Shown: piece after piece, positions 1-8,134 of the stretch
Numbering within the stretch: the stretch's first letter is position 1
How the letters are laid out: every line of letters begins with the position of its first letter
NCBI RefSeq assembly: GCF_020524885.1
Contig: NZ_JAIVKJ010000001.1
Coordinates: forward strand, 186,001 to 250,000
Length of the DNA stretch: 64,000 bases
Direction of reading: 5' to 3'
DNA from: Microbulbifer elongatus
Lineage (GTDB): Bacteria > Pseudomonadota > Gammaproteobacteria > Pseudomonadales > Cellvibrionaceae
The notes under the pieces: model-generated
What the model was told of the DNA's origin: nothing
Seen by the model: the letters and a program-made list of their open reading frames with translations, nothing else
The model's database searches: none
Translations under genes and position numbers: made by a program

Positions 1-548
1 TCTACCACGCTGTGGCCACAGGCCTGCTGCTCCACCGCAATATGTTCGTCACTGGTGCCGCGATTGGCGCTGGCTTCGGTATAGCCGGTAAACATCAGGT
101 GGGGTTGGGTGTATTCATGATTGACACAGAGTAGGCCGCGCTCGCTGTTGCGGCTCAGGCTGTGCTTGTCGCCTTCGCCGGGAGCGGCATCCGGATCCAG
201 CGGCATATACGCGATGAAATCATTGTTGTAGCCAAAGCGGCGGGATTGTTCTTTCGCGTCGAGTCTTTCCGGTACAAAAGCGCCGGTAAAGGCATCCAGC
301 GGATCACCCCAGCGCAGCAGTAGGTCGGCGCTGTAGCCATTCGGCAGGTGGTGCTGGAAATCCAGTTTGTGGGGGATTTCCTTGAATCCGAGATTCGTTG
401 CTGTCGAATTTTTTTGCTCGCTACAACTCGTTAGCAGAGACGTGCCGGTTGCTGCGGCGGTGGCGGCACCAATGACTTTGAACAGACTCCTGCGTGTCAG
501 GCTGGTCGGCTGTTCGCTGGCTGCGTTTTCATCTTTGTGGCTTGTCAT
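1..548 (-). CDS. phoX: PhoX family alkaline phosphatase, 5' part only (runs off the window start)
   Basis: Reading the minus strand from ATG at 548 gives an open frame of 182 codons that leaves the window. The N-terminus has a twin-arginine signal (S-L-T-R-R-S-L-F-K, arginines 19-20), then an Ala-rich stretch and a possible lipobox ending in Cys. The following text (RWGDPL, RFGYNNDFIAYMPL, LLCVNHEYT, LMFTGY) is typical of the PhoX/DUF839 family, which are Tat-exported, calcium/iron-dependent phosphomonoesterases of the periplasm or outer surface. A GGTGA ribosome site lies 9 nt before the start. It is divergent from the TonB receptor and close to a phytase, so a role in phosphate scavenging fits. 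The family call is firm; substrate and the C-terminal part cannot be seen. Confidence 0.82.
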   Translation of the reverse strand, partial: MTSHKDENAASEQPTSLTRRSLFKVIGAATAAATGTSLLTSCSEQKNSTATNLGFKEIPHKLDFQHHLPNGYSADLLLRWGDPLDAFTGAFVPERLDAKEQSRRFGYNNDFIAYMPLDPDAAPGEGDKHSLSRNSERGLLCVNHEYTQPHLMFTGYTEASANRGTSDEHIAVEQQACGHSVV

Positions 549-559
549 AAATTATTCAC
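542..559 (+). promoter_or_regulatory. Candidate Pho box (PhoB site), weak
   Basis: TTGTCAT-AAAT-TATTCAC matches 14 of 18 positions of the consensus CTGTCATAWAWCTGTCAY: the first half and spacer are good, the second half is poor. It overlaps the phoX start codon and lies about 270 bp before the TonB receptor, so its position is not ideal for either gene. It is suggested only because the flanking genes look phosphate-related. Confidence 0.25.
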
Positions 560-824
560 CATCAGTGTTCTTTATCCCGACAGGTCGCCGCAATCGACCT
601 GAGGCCGGCGCTGCGCAAGCAATTTCGATATTTCGCTCGCGGCTTCGAGAGCAAGGTTACCGCTGCTCTATGACAAATTTAAAAAAAGCGTAACGCAAAC
701 TTCACACGCCAAGTCTAGCCTGCGCGCACAAATCAACAGGCCGGACATGGATTTTTCCGCCAGTGTACCGGTCGCCCAACTGCTTCTGCTCTTAATAAAC
801 CACTTCCAGATAGGGACGGGGAAT

Positions 825-3458
825 ATGATTAAAAATGCGACTAAGGCTGTATTTAATCTGAAAATGCTGGCGCCGATTGCGGCGGCGGTCATCAGTGTGA
901 ACGCCGGTGCACAGCAATCTGTTGAACAATCTGTTGTACAAAAGGCGTCGGAGAAACAAGGCGAGCTGATGGAGACCATCGTGGTCACCGCACAGGCCGC
1001 TAACGCCCGCAGTGACATCGAGCGCCAGCGTGAATCCAACAAGGTGGTCGCAGTACAGACCTCCGAAGCCATCGGCGAACTGCCTGACGCCAACGTAACC
1101 GAAGCCCTGCAGCGTATGGCTGGTGTCTTCATTGCCCGCGACCAGGGTGAAGGCCGTTTCGTGGGCGTACGGGGGATCGACCCCAACCTGAACGCTTCCA
1201 CCATCAATGGCATGAGCCTGCCGGCGCCGGAAACCGACAGCCGCGCGGTAGCCCTGGACGTTATCCCATCCGACCTGCTGGCCAGCCTGGAAGTGTTCAA
1301 AACCCTGACACCGGATATGAGTGCCGATTCCATTGGTGGCGCCATCGAGATCAAAAGTATCAACGCTCTGGATTACGATGGTCAGACCTACAAAGTGTCG
1401 GTAGAAAACGGCTACGGCGAACTGCAGGGTGAAAACAGCCCGAAAATTGCCGGTACCTATACCAACAAAATTGACCTGAACGGCCGCACTCTTGGTGTTG
1501 CCATCGCCGCTTCTCATCAGCAGCGCAATTTCGGCTCGGAGAACATTGAAACCGACGGCGTATGGGAAGAATTTACCGCGCTGGACGGAAGCGTTGGCAT
1601 CACCGCTGCGGAAATCGAAGAGCGCGACTACACCGTGACCCGTGAACGCACCGGCCTCGCCGCTAACTTCGACCTGGAGGTTACCGAAGGCCACCAGCTT
1701 TACCTGCATAGCCTCTACTCTGATTTTTCCGACGACGAGCAGCGTCAGCGCAATTCCTACAAGCTGGACGAAGAAAATGACGACCCGGATACCGTTTCCA
1801 GCAGTGCTGTGACCTGGTCAGACGCCGCGCTGGAGAAAGAACTGAAAGACCGTTTCGAGGAGCAGGAGATTTTGTCTGTGGTGGCCGGTGGTGCCCACGA
1901 TCTGAATGCCTGGGGTGTGGAGTACGCATTGGGCTACTCCCACGCAGAAGAGTCCGAACCGCACCGTCGCGATACCACCTTCGTTCAGGAAGGGCTGGAG
2001 TTGGGGTATACCAGCGCCGGTAAAACCCCAAAAATGTACGCCGATGGCAGCGCCATGGATGCCGCTAACTACGAGCTGGATGAGCTTGTCATCGAGGACA
2101 ATTTCACCGACGACGAAGAAGTCAGCTTCCGTATCGACATCCGTCGCGACATTGAAGTGGCGGGCAGCCCGTCCGAGCTGAAATTCGGTTTGCATGAGCG
2201 CCGCCGCGAAAAGACCGGTGATCTGAATGCGACCGTGTACGACGGCTTCGGTGGCGACTTCACTCTCGCCGATTTCGCCAACAGTGGCATCGAGTATGGT
2301 CTGGGTACTTTCGGCCCGGGAGTGAACAAGGGTGCATTGAACGCATTTATCGATGCCAATCTGGCCAGCTTCGAAATTGACGAAACCGACACCGCCCTGG
2401 ACAGCGCGCGCGACTACGTGATGAACGAAGATATCTCCGCGATCTACGTGATGAACGATATCGACTTCGGCCGCGCCAACCTGGTTTACGGGGTGCGCTA
2501 TGAAGCCACCGACTTCTCTGCCCAGGGTTACCGTGTAGCAGAGTCCGGCGAAGCCATCCCGGGTGCAGAAGAAGTCGCGGAGGATGTTTACGTCTCTTCA
2601 GTGGAGTACGAGAACGACTACAGCAATCTGTTCCCGAGCGTGAACTTCAAGTTCGATTACAGCGAAAACATCGTGCTGCGCGCGGCCTACACCGAGTCAC
2701 TGTCCCGTCCGTCTTTCGGTGCCCTGAATCCGTCTCCCGCGGCCATCGAGTACGACGAGGGCGAGCTGGAGGTGGAAACCGGTAACCCGCTGCTGGATCC
2801 CTACGAAGCACGCAACTTTGACGCGTCTTTCGAGTACTACGCCGACGCACTGGGCATGTTCTCTGTCGGTGCCTTCTACAAGCAGATCGATAACTTTATC
2901 GTTACTGCCGATGTGGCCAGTACCGCTGACTACAGCATGTACGTTGGTGGTCTAGAAGTGGAAGAGGCCGAGATTTTCCAGCCGATCAATGGTGACAAGG
3001 CGACCCTGACCGGTGCGGAACTGTCCTGGACCCGCGGCTTCGACAACGGCTTCCTGCTGCGCGCCAACGCCACCATGACTGATTCCGATGCGAACCTGGG
3101 CCTGGGAGCCAATGCAGAGCGCAGCGACAAGATCTCCCTGCCTTCCCAGGCAGACCTGGTTGCCAACTTTATCGTTGGCTACGAGCGTGATGCCCTGAGT
3201 CTTCGCCTGTCCACCGCGTACAAAGGTGAGCGCCTGCTGGAAGTGGATCTGGAAGACGAAGCGTTTGATCTCTACGAAGATACCCACATGCAGCTGGACC
3301 TCTCCGCCAAATACCGTTTCGAAAATGGCATGCAGGTGTTCTTCAATGCGGTGAACCTCACCGATGAGCCCTTCTACGCCAACCGTCGCGGTTATAACGG
3401 CCAGTACGAAGAGTACGGTCCGTCCTACGTGCTGGGTGTGACTTACTCGACCTTTTAA
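825..3458 (+). CDS. TonB-dependent outer-membrane receptor
   Basis: This 877-aa outer-membrane receptor would import a large or scarce substrate using TonB/ExbBD energy. From ATG 825 (GGGACGGGGAA ribosome site) there is a signal peptide with cleavage likely after Ala-Gly-Ala (residue 29), a TonB box ETIVVTA at residues 50-56, a plug domain (PDANVTEALQRMAGV, RGIDPNLN, DVIPSDLLASLEVFK) and a beta-barrel ending in an aromatic residue (YSTF). The plug text resembles the TonB-Xanthomonas-Caulobacter subfamily. An in-frame upstream ATG at 747 would put the signal peptide internal and is disfavoured. It is followed by its own terminator and then by a phytase lipoprotein, so phytate or another organophosphate is a plausible substrate (inference). 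Confidence 0.9.
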   Translation: MIKNATKAVFNLKMLAPIAAAVISVNAGAQQSVEQSVVQKASEKQGELMETIVVTAQAANARSDIERQRESNKVVAVQTSEAIGELPDANVTEALQRMAGVFIARDQGEGRFVGVRGIDPNLNASTINGMSLPAPETDSRAVALDVIPSDLLASLEVFKTLTPDMSADSIGGAIEIKSINALDYDGQTYKVSVENGYGELQGENSPKIAGTYTNKIDLNGRTLGVAIAASHQQRNFGSENIETDGVWEEFTALDGSVGITAAEIEERDYTVTRERTGLAANFDLEVTEGHQLYLHSLYSDFSDDEQRQRNSYKLDEENDDPDTVSSSAVTWSDAALEKELKDRFEEQEILSVVAGGAHDLNAWGVEYALGYSHAEESEPHRRDTTFVQEGLELGYTSAGKTPKMYADGSAMDAANYELDELVIEDNFTDDEEVSFRIDIRRDIEVAGSPSELKFGLHERRREKTGDLNATVYDGFGGDFTLADFANSGIEYGLGTFGPGVNKGALNAFIDANLASFEIDETDTALDSARDYVMNEDISAIYVMNDIDFGRANLVYGVRYEATDFSAQGYRVAESGEAIPGAEEVAEDVYVSSVEYENDYSNLFPSVNFKFDYSENIVLRAAYTESLSRPSFGALNPSPAAIEYDEGELEVETGNPLLDPYEARNFDASFEYYADALGMFSVGAFYKQIDNFIVTADVASTADYSMYVGGLEVEEAEIFQPINGDKATLTGAELSWTRGFDNGFLLRANATMTDSDANLGLGANAERSDKISLPSQADLVANFIVGYERDALSLRLSTAYKGERLLEVDLEDEAFDLYEDTHMQLDLSAKYRFENGMQVFFNAVNLTDEPFYANRRGYNGQYEEYGPSYVLGVTYSTF

Positions 3459-3490
3459 GTCGCGCAGCAGTTCCGGATAAAAGGGCAGGG

Positions 3491-3545
3491 GCCCCGGCAC
3501 CGATACAAACGATATCGCTGCCGGGGCTTTCTGCTATTTTTTTAT
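3491..3545 (+). terminator. Rho-independent terminator after the TonB receptor
   Basis: A perfect 9-bp stem (GCCCCGGCA at 3491-3499 with TGCCGGGGC at 3519-3527) is followed by a T-rich run at 3537-3543. The loop is 19 nt. It lies 33 nt after the receptor stop codon and separates it from the phytase gene, which is therefore probably expressed from its own promoter or by read-through. Confidence 0.75.
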
Positions 3546-3638
3546 ATTGGAGTCACCGGTCATCTGTTTGCCATGTTTCTGACCCAAAGCGGGCGTATTG
3601 TTGCCTGTTGAGTGGTCGAAGCAACAACAGAAGTGTCA

Positions 3639-5585
3639 ATGAACGGTAGTGATATGGCGTATAACCTTTTCTTGAGAATTACTGGTGCGCTGGCAGTGGT
3701 CGGCCTGCTCAGTGCCTGCGGGCCGCAGATTGAACATTCCACGGCGCCCAAACCCATCACCGCCGAGAATGCCCTGGCGCTTCAGGATGTGGTTTCCAGC
3801 CAACTGGCGCCACTGCAACTGGGCGGCAGCGACTACCTGTTGCTGGCGAGCGAAAAGCGGGGGCTGGTACTGGTTGACGGTGCCGGTGCCGAGCAGCTCG
3901 GGCTTGACGGTGGCACCGTGGAGCGGTTTGCCCTGCAGCAGCTGGAAGCGGACAACTGGTTGATCGCGGTCTACGACGAAGACAGCAGCGAGCTGCAGCT
4001 GCGACTGCTGGATTTGGAAAAGGGTAGCCCGCGAATCCGTTACCTCGGTGCCATGGCAACCAGTGCGCCTCAGGTGGCCATGTGCTTCTCGCGTCAGGCC
4101 GGCCGCACACATCTGTTCGCCATCGATGAAAACGGCCTCGGCCACGAATATGTCGTGCACCCCCGGGAACAGGCCTGGCAATTTACCGGCGTGCGCCCGC
4201 TGTATTTTGGCGAACAGGTTTCCTCCTGTGTGGTGGACGACCGCAGTGGCAAGTTGCTGGTGGCGCAACCGCCCCTGGGTATCTGGAGCCTGAATGCGGA
4301 TGCCGAGATGGATGAAGGGCGCGAAGTATTCGCCACCCCGGCAGAGCTGGCGGAAGAGGCGTTTGGTGGCCTGTGGCTGGACGGAGTCAGTGGCAACCTT
4401 TGGCTGACTGCCGGTGCCCGGGTGCTCGCATTCAACATCAACACGCCGCGCCAGAAACCCCTGTTCTCTGAAATGCTCGCGGATGTTGAGCCGGTTTCCA
4501 CCGCCGTTTTGCAGGGCGCGCTGCTGGCGCTGGAAGAGGAAAGTGACCAGGTGCACCGCTTTGCGGTGACGCTGCCGGAACCGGCAGCGGAAATGCAGGC
4601 GTTCCGCGGCCCGGTAGAAATTCCGCGGGTGCGGGCCAGCGCCCAGACGGCCCCGGTGACCTCCGGTGGCGACGCCGCAGATGACCCGGCAATCTGGGTG
4701 AACCTCGCCAAGCCGTCAGCGAGCCTGATCCTCGGGACCGACAAAAAAAGTGGTCTCAGTGTCTATGACCTGAACGGCAAGCTGGTGGAACACTTTGCGG
4801 TCGGCCGGGTGAACAATGTGGACCTGCGCCCCATCCAGCACGGTAAATTTGCCGCTATCGCTGCGGCCACCAATCGCACCGACCCCGGCGTGAGCCTGTT
4901 CGGTATCAGCGCGGCGGGTGAGGTCGATTATCTGGGGGTGCGCAACCTGGAGATGGAAGACCCCTACGGCCTGTGTGTTTACCGCAAGGGCGCAGACCTG
5001 ATGGCCTGGGTATCGGACAAAGAGGGCGGGATGCAACTGCTGCAAATTGTGCCCGGCAGCGGCAATGTCGACTGGAGCCTGAAACAGGTGGCCTCTCTGG
5101 CTGTGGATAGCCAGGTGGAGGGCTGTGTGGTCGATGACGAAATGCAGATGCTGTTCTTCGGTGAGGAAGATGGCGGTGTATGGCGCCTTGATATCGCCGC
5201 CTTTCTCAGTGGCGAAGCCAGGCCCCAACTGATCGCCGCCGTGGATGGCGAGCGCCTGGCTGCGGATGTAGAGGGTATGGGGCTGTACCATTCCGGCGAC
5301 AACAGTTACCTGGTGGTCTCCAGTCAGGGCAACAACAGCTATGCGCTGTTCAGCCGCGACGGCAGTCAGTTTGTTGGCCACTTCAAGGTGGATATCAACC
5401 TGGATAAAAACCTCGACGGCAGTTCGGAAACCGACGGCCTCGAAGTGTCCAGTGCCGCTCTCGGCAGCCAGTATCCGCAGGGGCTTTTGGTGGTGCAGGA
5501 TGGCCGTAATCGCATGCCGAGCCAGACGCAGAACTTCAAGCTGGTTTCCTGGGCAGATATAGCCGAGACCCTGGGGCTACCGTAA
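3639..5585 (+). CDS. 3-Phytase (beta-propeller phytase), lipoprotein
   Basis: Beta-propeller phytases release phosphate from myo-inositol hexakisphosphate using calcium ions in the propeller. The protein (648 aa from ATG 3639) starts with a lipoprotein signal (LLSAC, lipidated Cys27) and so is probably anchored in a membrane. The C-terminal half, from about residue 341, carries the family text: DAADDPAIW, TDKKSGLSVYDL, GRVNNVDLR, GLCVY, EGCVVDDE, ADVEGMGLY, VVSSQGNNSY and a final QDGRN block. The N-terminal ~310 residues look like a second, degenerate propeller, as in dual-domain phytases. Start choice is uncertain: ATG 3639, ATG 3654 and GTG 3612 are in frame, all with weak ribosome sites. 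Confidence 0.88.
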   Translation: MNGSDMAYNLFLRITGALAVVGLLSACGPQIEHSTAPKPITAENALALQDVVSSQLAPLQLGGSDYLLLASEKRGLVLVDGAGAEQLGLDGGTVERFALQQLEADNWLIAVYDEDSSELQLRLLDLEKGSPRIRYLGAMATSAPQVAMCFSRQAGRTHLFAIDENGLGHEYVVHPREQAWQFTGVRPLYFGEQVSSCVVDDRSGKLLVAQPPLGIWSLNADAEMDEGREVFATPAELAEEAFGGLWLDGVSGNLWLTAGARVLAFNINTPRQKPLFSEMLADVEPVSTAVLQGALLALEEESDQVHRFAVTLPEPAAEMQAFRGPVEIPRVRASAQTAPVTSGGDAADDPAIWVNLAKPSASLILGTDKKSGLSVYDLNGKLVEHFAVGRVNNVDLRPIQHGKFAAIAAATNRTDPGVSLFGISAAGEVDYLGVRNLEMEDPYGLCVYRKGADLMAWVSDKEGGMQLLQIVPGSGNVDWSLKQVASLAVDSQVEGCVVDDEMQMLFFGEEDGGVWRLDIAAFLSGEARPQLIAAVDGERLAADVEGMGLYHSGDNSYLVVSSQGNNSYALFSRDGSQFVGHFKVDINLDKNLDGSSETDGLEVSSAALGSQYPQGLLVVQDGRNRMPSQTQNFKLVSWADIAETLGLP

Positions 5586-5625
5586 CCCTCGCCGGGGGAG
5601 GATTACGCCCCTCCGTGACTATGCG

Positions 5626-5665
5626 AAAATCCACCGGATTGATTTCCCAACCCGGTGGATTTTTT
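5626..5665 (+). terminator. Terminator of the phytase gene, abutting the next start codon
   Basis: A perfect 12-bp stem, AAAATCCACCGG (5626-5637) with CCGGTGGATTTT (5652-5663), has a 14-nt loop and six T residues at 5660-5665. It is a textbook intrinsic terminator 41 nt after the phytase stop. The aldo/keto reductase ATG begins at the very next base (5666), so the right arm of the stem also holds that gene's only ribosome-site-like sequence (GGTGGA). Confidence 0.8.
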
Positions 5666-6580
5666 ATGCAGAGAGTCTCTTCTCCTCTCGTTCCCGAGTT
5701 TTCGCTGTCCCGCATCGCCTTCGGTCTCTGGCGACTCACCGACTGGAACTACTCCCCCGCTGAGCGTCTGTCGCTGTTCGAGCAGATGCTGGACCTTGGG
5801 GTAACCACTTTCGACCTGGCGGACATTTACGGTGACTACCGCTGTGAGCAGACTTTTGGCAAAGCGCTGAAGCTGAAACCGCAATTGCGCGAGCGCATGG
5901 AAATCGTCAGTAAATGCAGCATCCGCCTCGCCGGCGAAGCCTCCGGTGCGCGTATCAATCACTACGACACCGGAGCAGCGCATGTGCGTAATGCGGTGGA
6001 AACCAGCCTGCGCGATATGGGTATCGAGCAGATGGACCTGTTATTGCTGCACCGCCCCGATCCGCTGATGGATGCCGATGCGCTGGCGGAAGTGCTTGAG
6101 GCGCTGGTGGCGGAAGGCAAGGTGAAACACCTCGGGGTTTCCAACTTCCTGCCTCATCAGTTTGACCTGCTGCAATCGCGCCTGTCTCTGCCTCTGGCGG
6201 CCAATCAGATCGAAGCCTCCCTGCTGCACTCCCTGCCAATGTTTGACGGCCAGCTGAATCACTGCCAGCAACACAAGGTCATCCCTATGGCCTGGTCACC
6301 GTTTGCCGGTGGGCGCTTGTTCAGTGGTAGTGATGAAGATGCCGTGCGGGTGCAGAGGGAGCTTCAGCGACTGACCCAGGCACGCGGCCTGGATGCGGAA
6401 AGCGGCCCGATGCAGCTGGCGTTGGCGTGGCTGCTCAAACATCCTGCGCAGATGATCCCGGTTTTGGGCAGTGGCAACCCTCAACGGCTGGAGTCTGCGT
6501 TGGCAGCCTTGGAAATGGAGCTGGATCGGGAAGAGTGGTTTGAACTACTACGTGCCGGGCGTGGGCGGGATGTGGATTGA
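5666..6580 (+). CDS. YdhF-like aldo/keto reductase
   Basis: An NADPH-dependent aldo/keto reductase of 304 aa, closest in text to Escherichia coli YdhF (shared blocks such as GVTTFDLADIYG, RERMEIVSKC, LLLLHRPDPLMDADAL, GVSNFLPHQFDLLQSRL). The catalytic tetrad Asp50, Tyr55, Lys83 and His129 is intact. The natural substrate of this subfamily is not established. ATG 5666 is preferred because the resulting N-terminus (MQRVSSPLVPEFS) aligns with YdhF; the in-frame GTG 5615 and ATG 5621 would force translation through the terminator hairpin. No other ribosome site is seen besides GGTGGA in that hairpin. Confidence 0.85.
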   Translation: MQRVSSPLVPEFSLSRIAFGLWRLTDWNYSPAERLSLFEQMLDLGVTTFDLADIYGDYRCEQTFGKALKLKPQLRERMEIVSKCSIRLAGEASGARINHYDTGAAHVRNAVETSLRDMGIEQMDLLLLHRPDPLMDADALAEVLEALVAEGKVKHLGVSNFLPHQFDLLQSRLSLPLAANQIEASLLHSLPMFDGQLNHCQQHKVIPMAWSPFAGGRLFSGSDEDAVRVQRELQRLTQARGLDAESGPMQLALAWLLKHPAQMIPVLGSGNPQRLESALAALEMELDREEWFELLRAGRGRDVD

Positions 6581-6621
6581 TTTCGCTTCGGTGGTTTTCG
6601 CTCGATAGCTAGCGCGGTGGC

Positions 6622-6735
6622 GGTGCCGCCGCCGGGTATCTGTTCGCGAGACACGCCGTGAACCCATCCATGGGGGCTCTTCCGCGAGGTCCCTCTCGCG
6701 GAAGGTCTCGCGAACAGATCCCCGGCGTCGGCACC
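6622..6735. repeat. 114-bp nested palindrome (REP-like element)
   Basis: The outer arms 6622-6651 and 6706-6735 are inverted copies matching at 28 of 30 positions (GGTGCCG...CGCGAGA). Inside lies a perfect 9-bp inverted repeat, TTCCGCGAG (6680-6688) with CTCGCGGAA (6695-6703), plus a CCATGG core near 6668. The element sits 41 bp after the reductase gene and has no coding frame worth calling. It looks like a dispersed intergenic repeat, but copy number cannot be seen from one window. With 6736-6811 (no feature seen) and the next palindrome it fills most of the 378-bp gap before the hypothetical gene. Confidence 0.75.
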
Positions 6736-6811
6736 TTCGCATGAGCCAAATACCACGATTTGAATTTAGTGGGTTGTAGGCTGCCTACGAAGTTGCGGAG
6801 TTGGGGTTAAA

Positions 6812-6913
6812 GCTGAAGTGCTGGGCAGGTGTTTTTGAAAGCGTCGGCGACAGGGATGTATTCACAGGGGGGCGCCTAGCTCGGTTTCAAAAACACCTGC
6901 CCAGTGCTTCAGC
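6812..6913. repeat. 102-bp large inverted repeat (second REP-like element)
   Basis: Arms 6812-6840 and 6885-6913 (29 bp each) are inverted copies with two mismatches; the central shared part is CTGGGCAGGTGTTTTTGAAA. The 44-nt loop is G-rich (CAGGGATG, CAGGGGGGCGCC). It differs in sequence from the element at 6622-6735. It lies about 45 bp past the stop of the minus-strand gene and could act as its terminator, although there is no U-run after the stem. Confidence 0.72.
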
Positions 6914-6958
6914 GCCACAGGAATAATTTCGAAGCTCCCATTACCTCGAAGTTGAGAG

Positions 6959-7915
6959 CTACCCGACGTACGCGTTCTCAGGCACCAAGTCGTAATTCAC
7001 ATCACCCAGATCGAAGTGCTCCAGCGGAGCCAGCTGCATGGGCACGCGATAGCAGCGCAACAGGTCGTTGTTGCGACGGTCCATGACTTCCAGGTCGTCT
7101 CCGGCAATGCCGTGGAGCAATCGGTCGAACTCGGTAACCGCAGAGGCAATAACCGATTTGTATTCCAGCTCGTCGCCCAGTTTGATGTAGCGAGCGTCGC
7201 CGTTGGCGGTCTCGATGCGCAGCCAGCCCGGGCCGCGGTCGGCGCCGGCAACACCCAGTACCAGTGCACCCTGCTGGTCCTGGCACAGAGGTGTCAGTTC
7301 GTGCACCGATGGTTCCGCGTCTACCTCGGTGCCAACCCATACCCATCCAGGCAGGCCGATACGGGTCAGGTGCCACTCGGACAGCCACACCGTCTGGTCG
7401 TCGTCCACACGGAACTCACTGTATTCCTTCTGGCCGCTGCGGCTGGCGAGATTCACATTCGCGCCTGGATTGTCCTTGCGGAAATTGTGCAGCTGCTGGG
7501 TCATCTCGTAGTTCACTTCCCAGTGCTTGCACAAGCGCCACTGCATCGGGTACTCGCCCCACTCCACCAGATATTCCTCGCGCTCGCGGATGGTCTCCGC
7601 CACACGCCAGAAAGCGCCATCGACGAGGATGCAGGTATCGCCCGGCTTGCTACCCGGCGCGATGATGCTGTGCTCCGGGGAGGCCTCGGAAGCGTTGACC
7701 ACATGCTCACTGCGGCCTTCAATCACCTCGTACCATGGGAAACCGTGGCGCAGGGGCGGGGGGAATGCGAGGGGAGGGCGGCCTGCCAGCAGGCGGCGGA
7801 ACAAAACCGACTTCTCGATTTCCAGGTCGGAGAGCGTATAGCCTTCCTTCTGTGTGATCTGCCCCCAGGCAAAAGCTGCCCGTACCAGTTGTTTTTCTCT
7901 GTCTGAAAAGCTCAT
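6959..7915 (-). CDS. Hypothetical protein, 318 aa
   Basis: I do not recognise this protein with confidence. It starts MSFSDREKQLVRAAFAWGQ and has no signal peptide or membrane segment, so it should be cytoplasmic. The N-terminal ~60 residues look helical; the rest is acidic and Trp-rich, with conspicuous patches WRVAET, VEWGEYPMQW and WLSEWHL near residues 107-180, possibly small beta domains of the DUF4178 kind (weak guess). It is a single-gene unit on the minus strand, divergent from the peptidase/ABC operon at 8135, with two palindromic elements just after its 3' end. Codon use is like the surroundings, giving no sign of recent transfer. Confidence 0.7.
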   Translation of the reverse strand: MSFSDREKQLVRAAFAWGQITQKEGYTLSDLEIEKSVLFRRLLAGRPPLAFPPPLRHGFPWYEVIEGRSEHVVNASEASPEHSIIAPGSKPGDTCILVDGAFWRVAETIREREEYLVEWGEYPMQWRLCKHWEVNYEMTQQLHNFRKDNPGANVNLASRSGQKEYSEFRVDDDQTVWLSEWHLTRIGLPGWVWVGTEVDAEPSVHELTPLCQDQQGALVLGVAGADRGPGWLRIETANGDARYIKLGDELEYKSVIASAVTEFDRLLHGIAGDDLEVMDRRNNDLLRCYRVPMQLAPLEHFDLGDVNYDLVPENAYVG

Positions 7916-8134
7916 TTTTCTCGGCGGGGTGTCGGCGCGTAGTAATTATTCGATAGGAAAATGACCGCAAACCATACCACCGCCCGTGCCGGGGTGCTAC
8001 GACTATCGCTGTGAGCGTTGGTAGGCCGTGGGCGGGGGCGGAAAAAGTCCGGTAGACTGGTCGGGTTTACTGGCTGGCCTGACGGGCCATTGCCGCCCCA
8101 TTTTCAACTGGCTGTACAAAAGCAGGAGTGAGTA

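Noticed and set aside
792..1709. Long minus-strand open frames opposite the TonB receptor (also at 21953-26029 and 26153-29914 opposite rpoB and rpoC)
   Set aside because: They are antisense shadows of highly biased GC-rich genes: no ribosome sites, no family features and composition that mirrors the sense codons.
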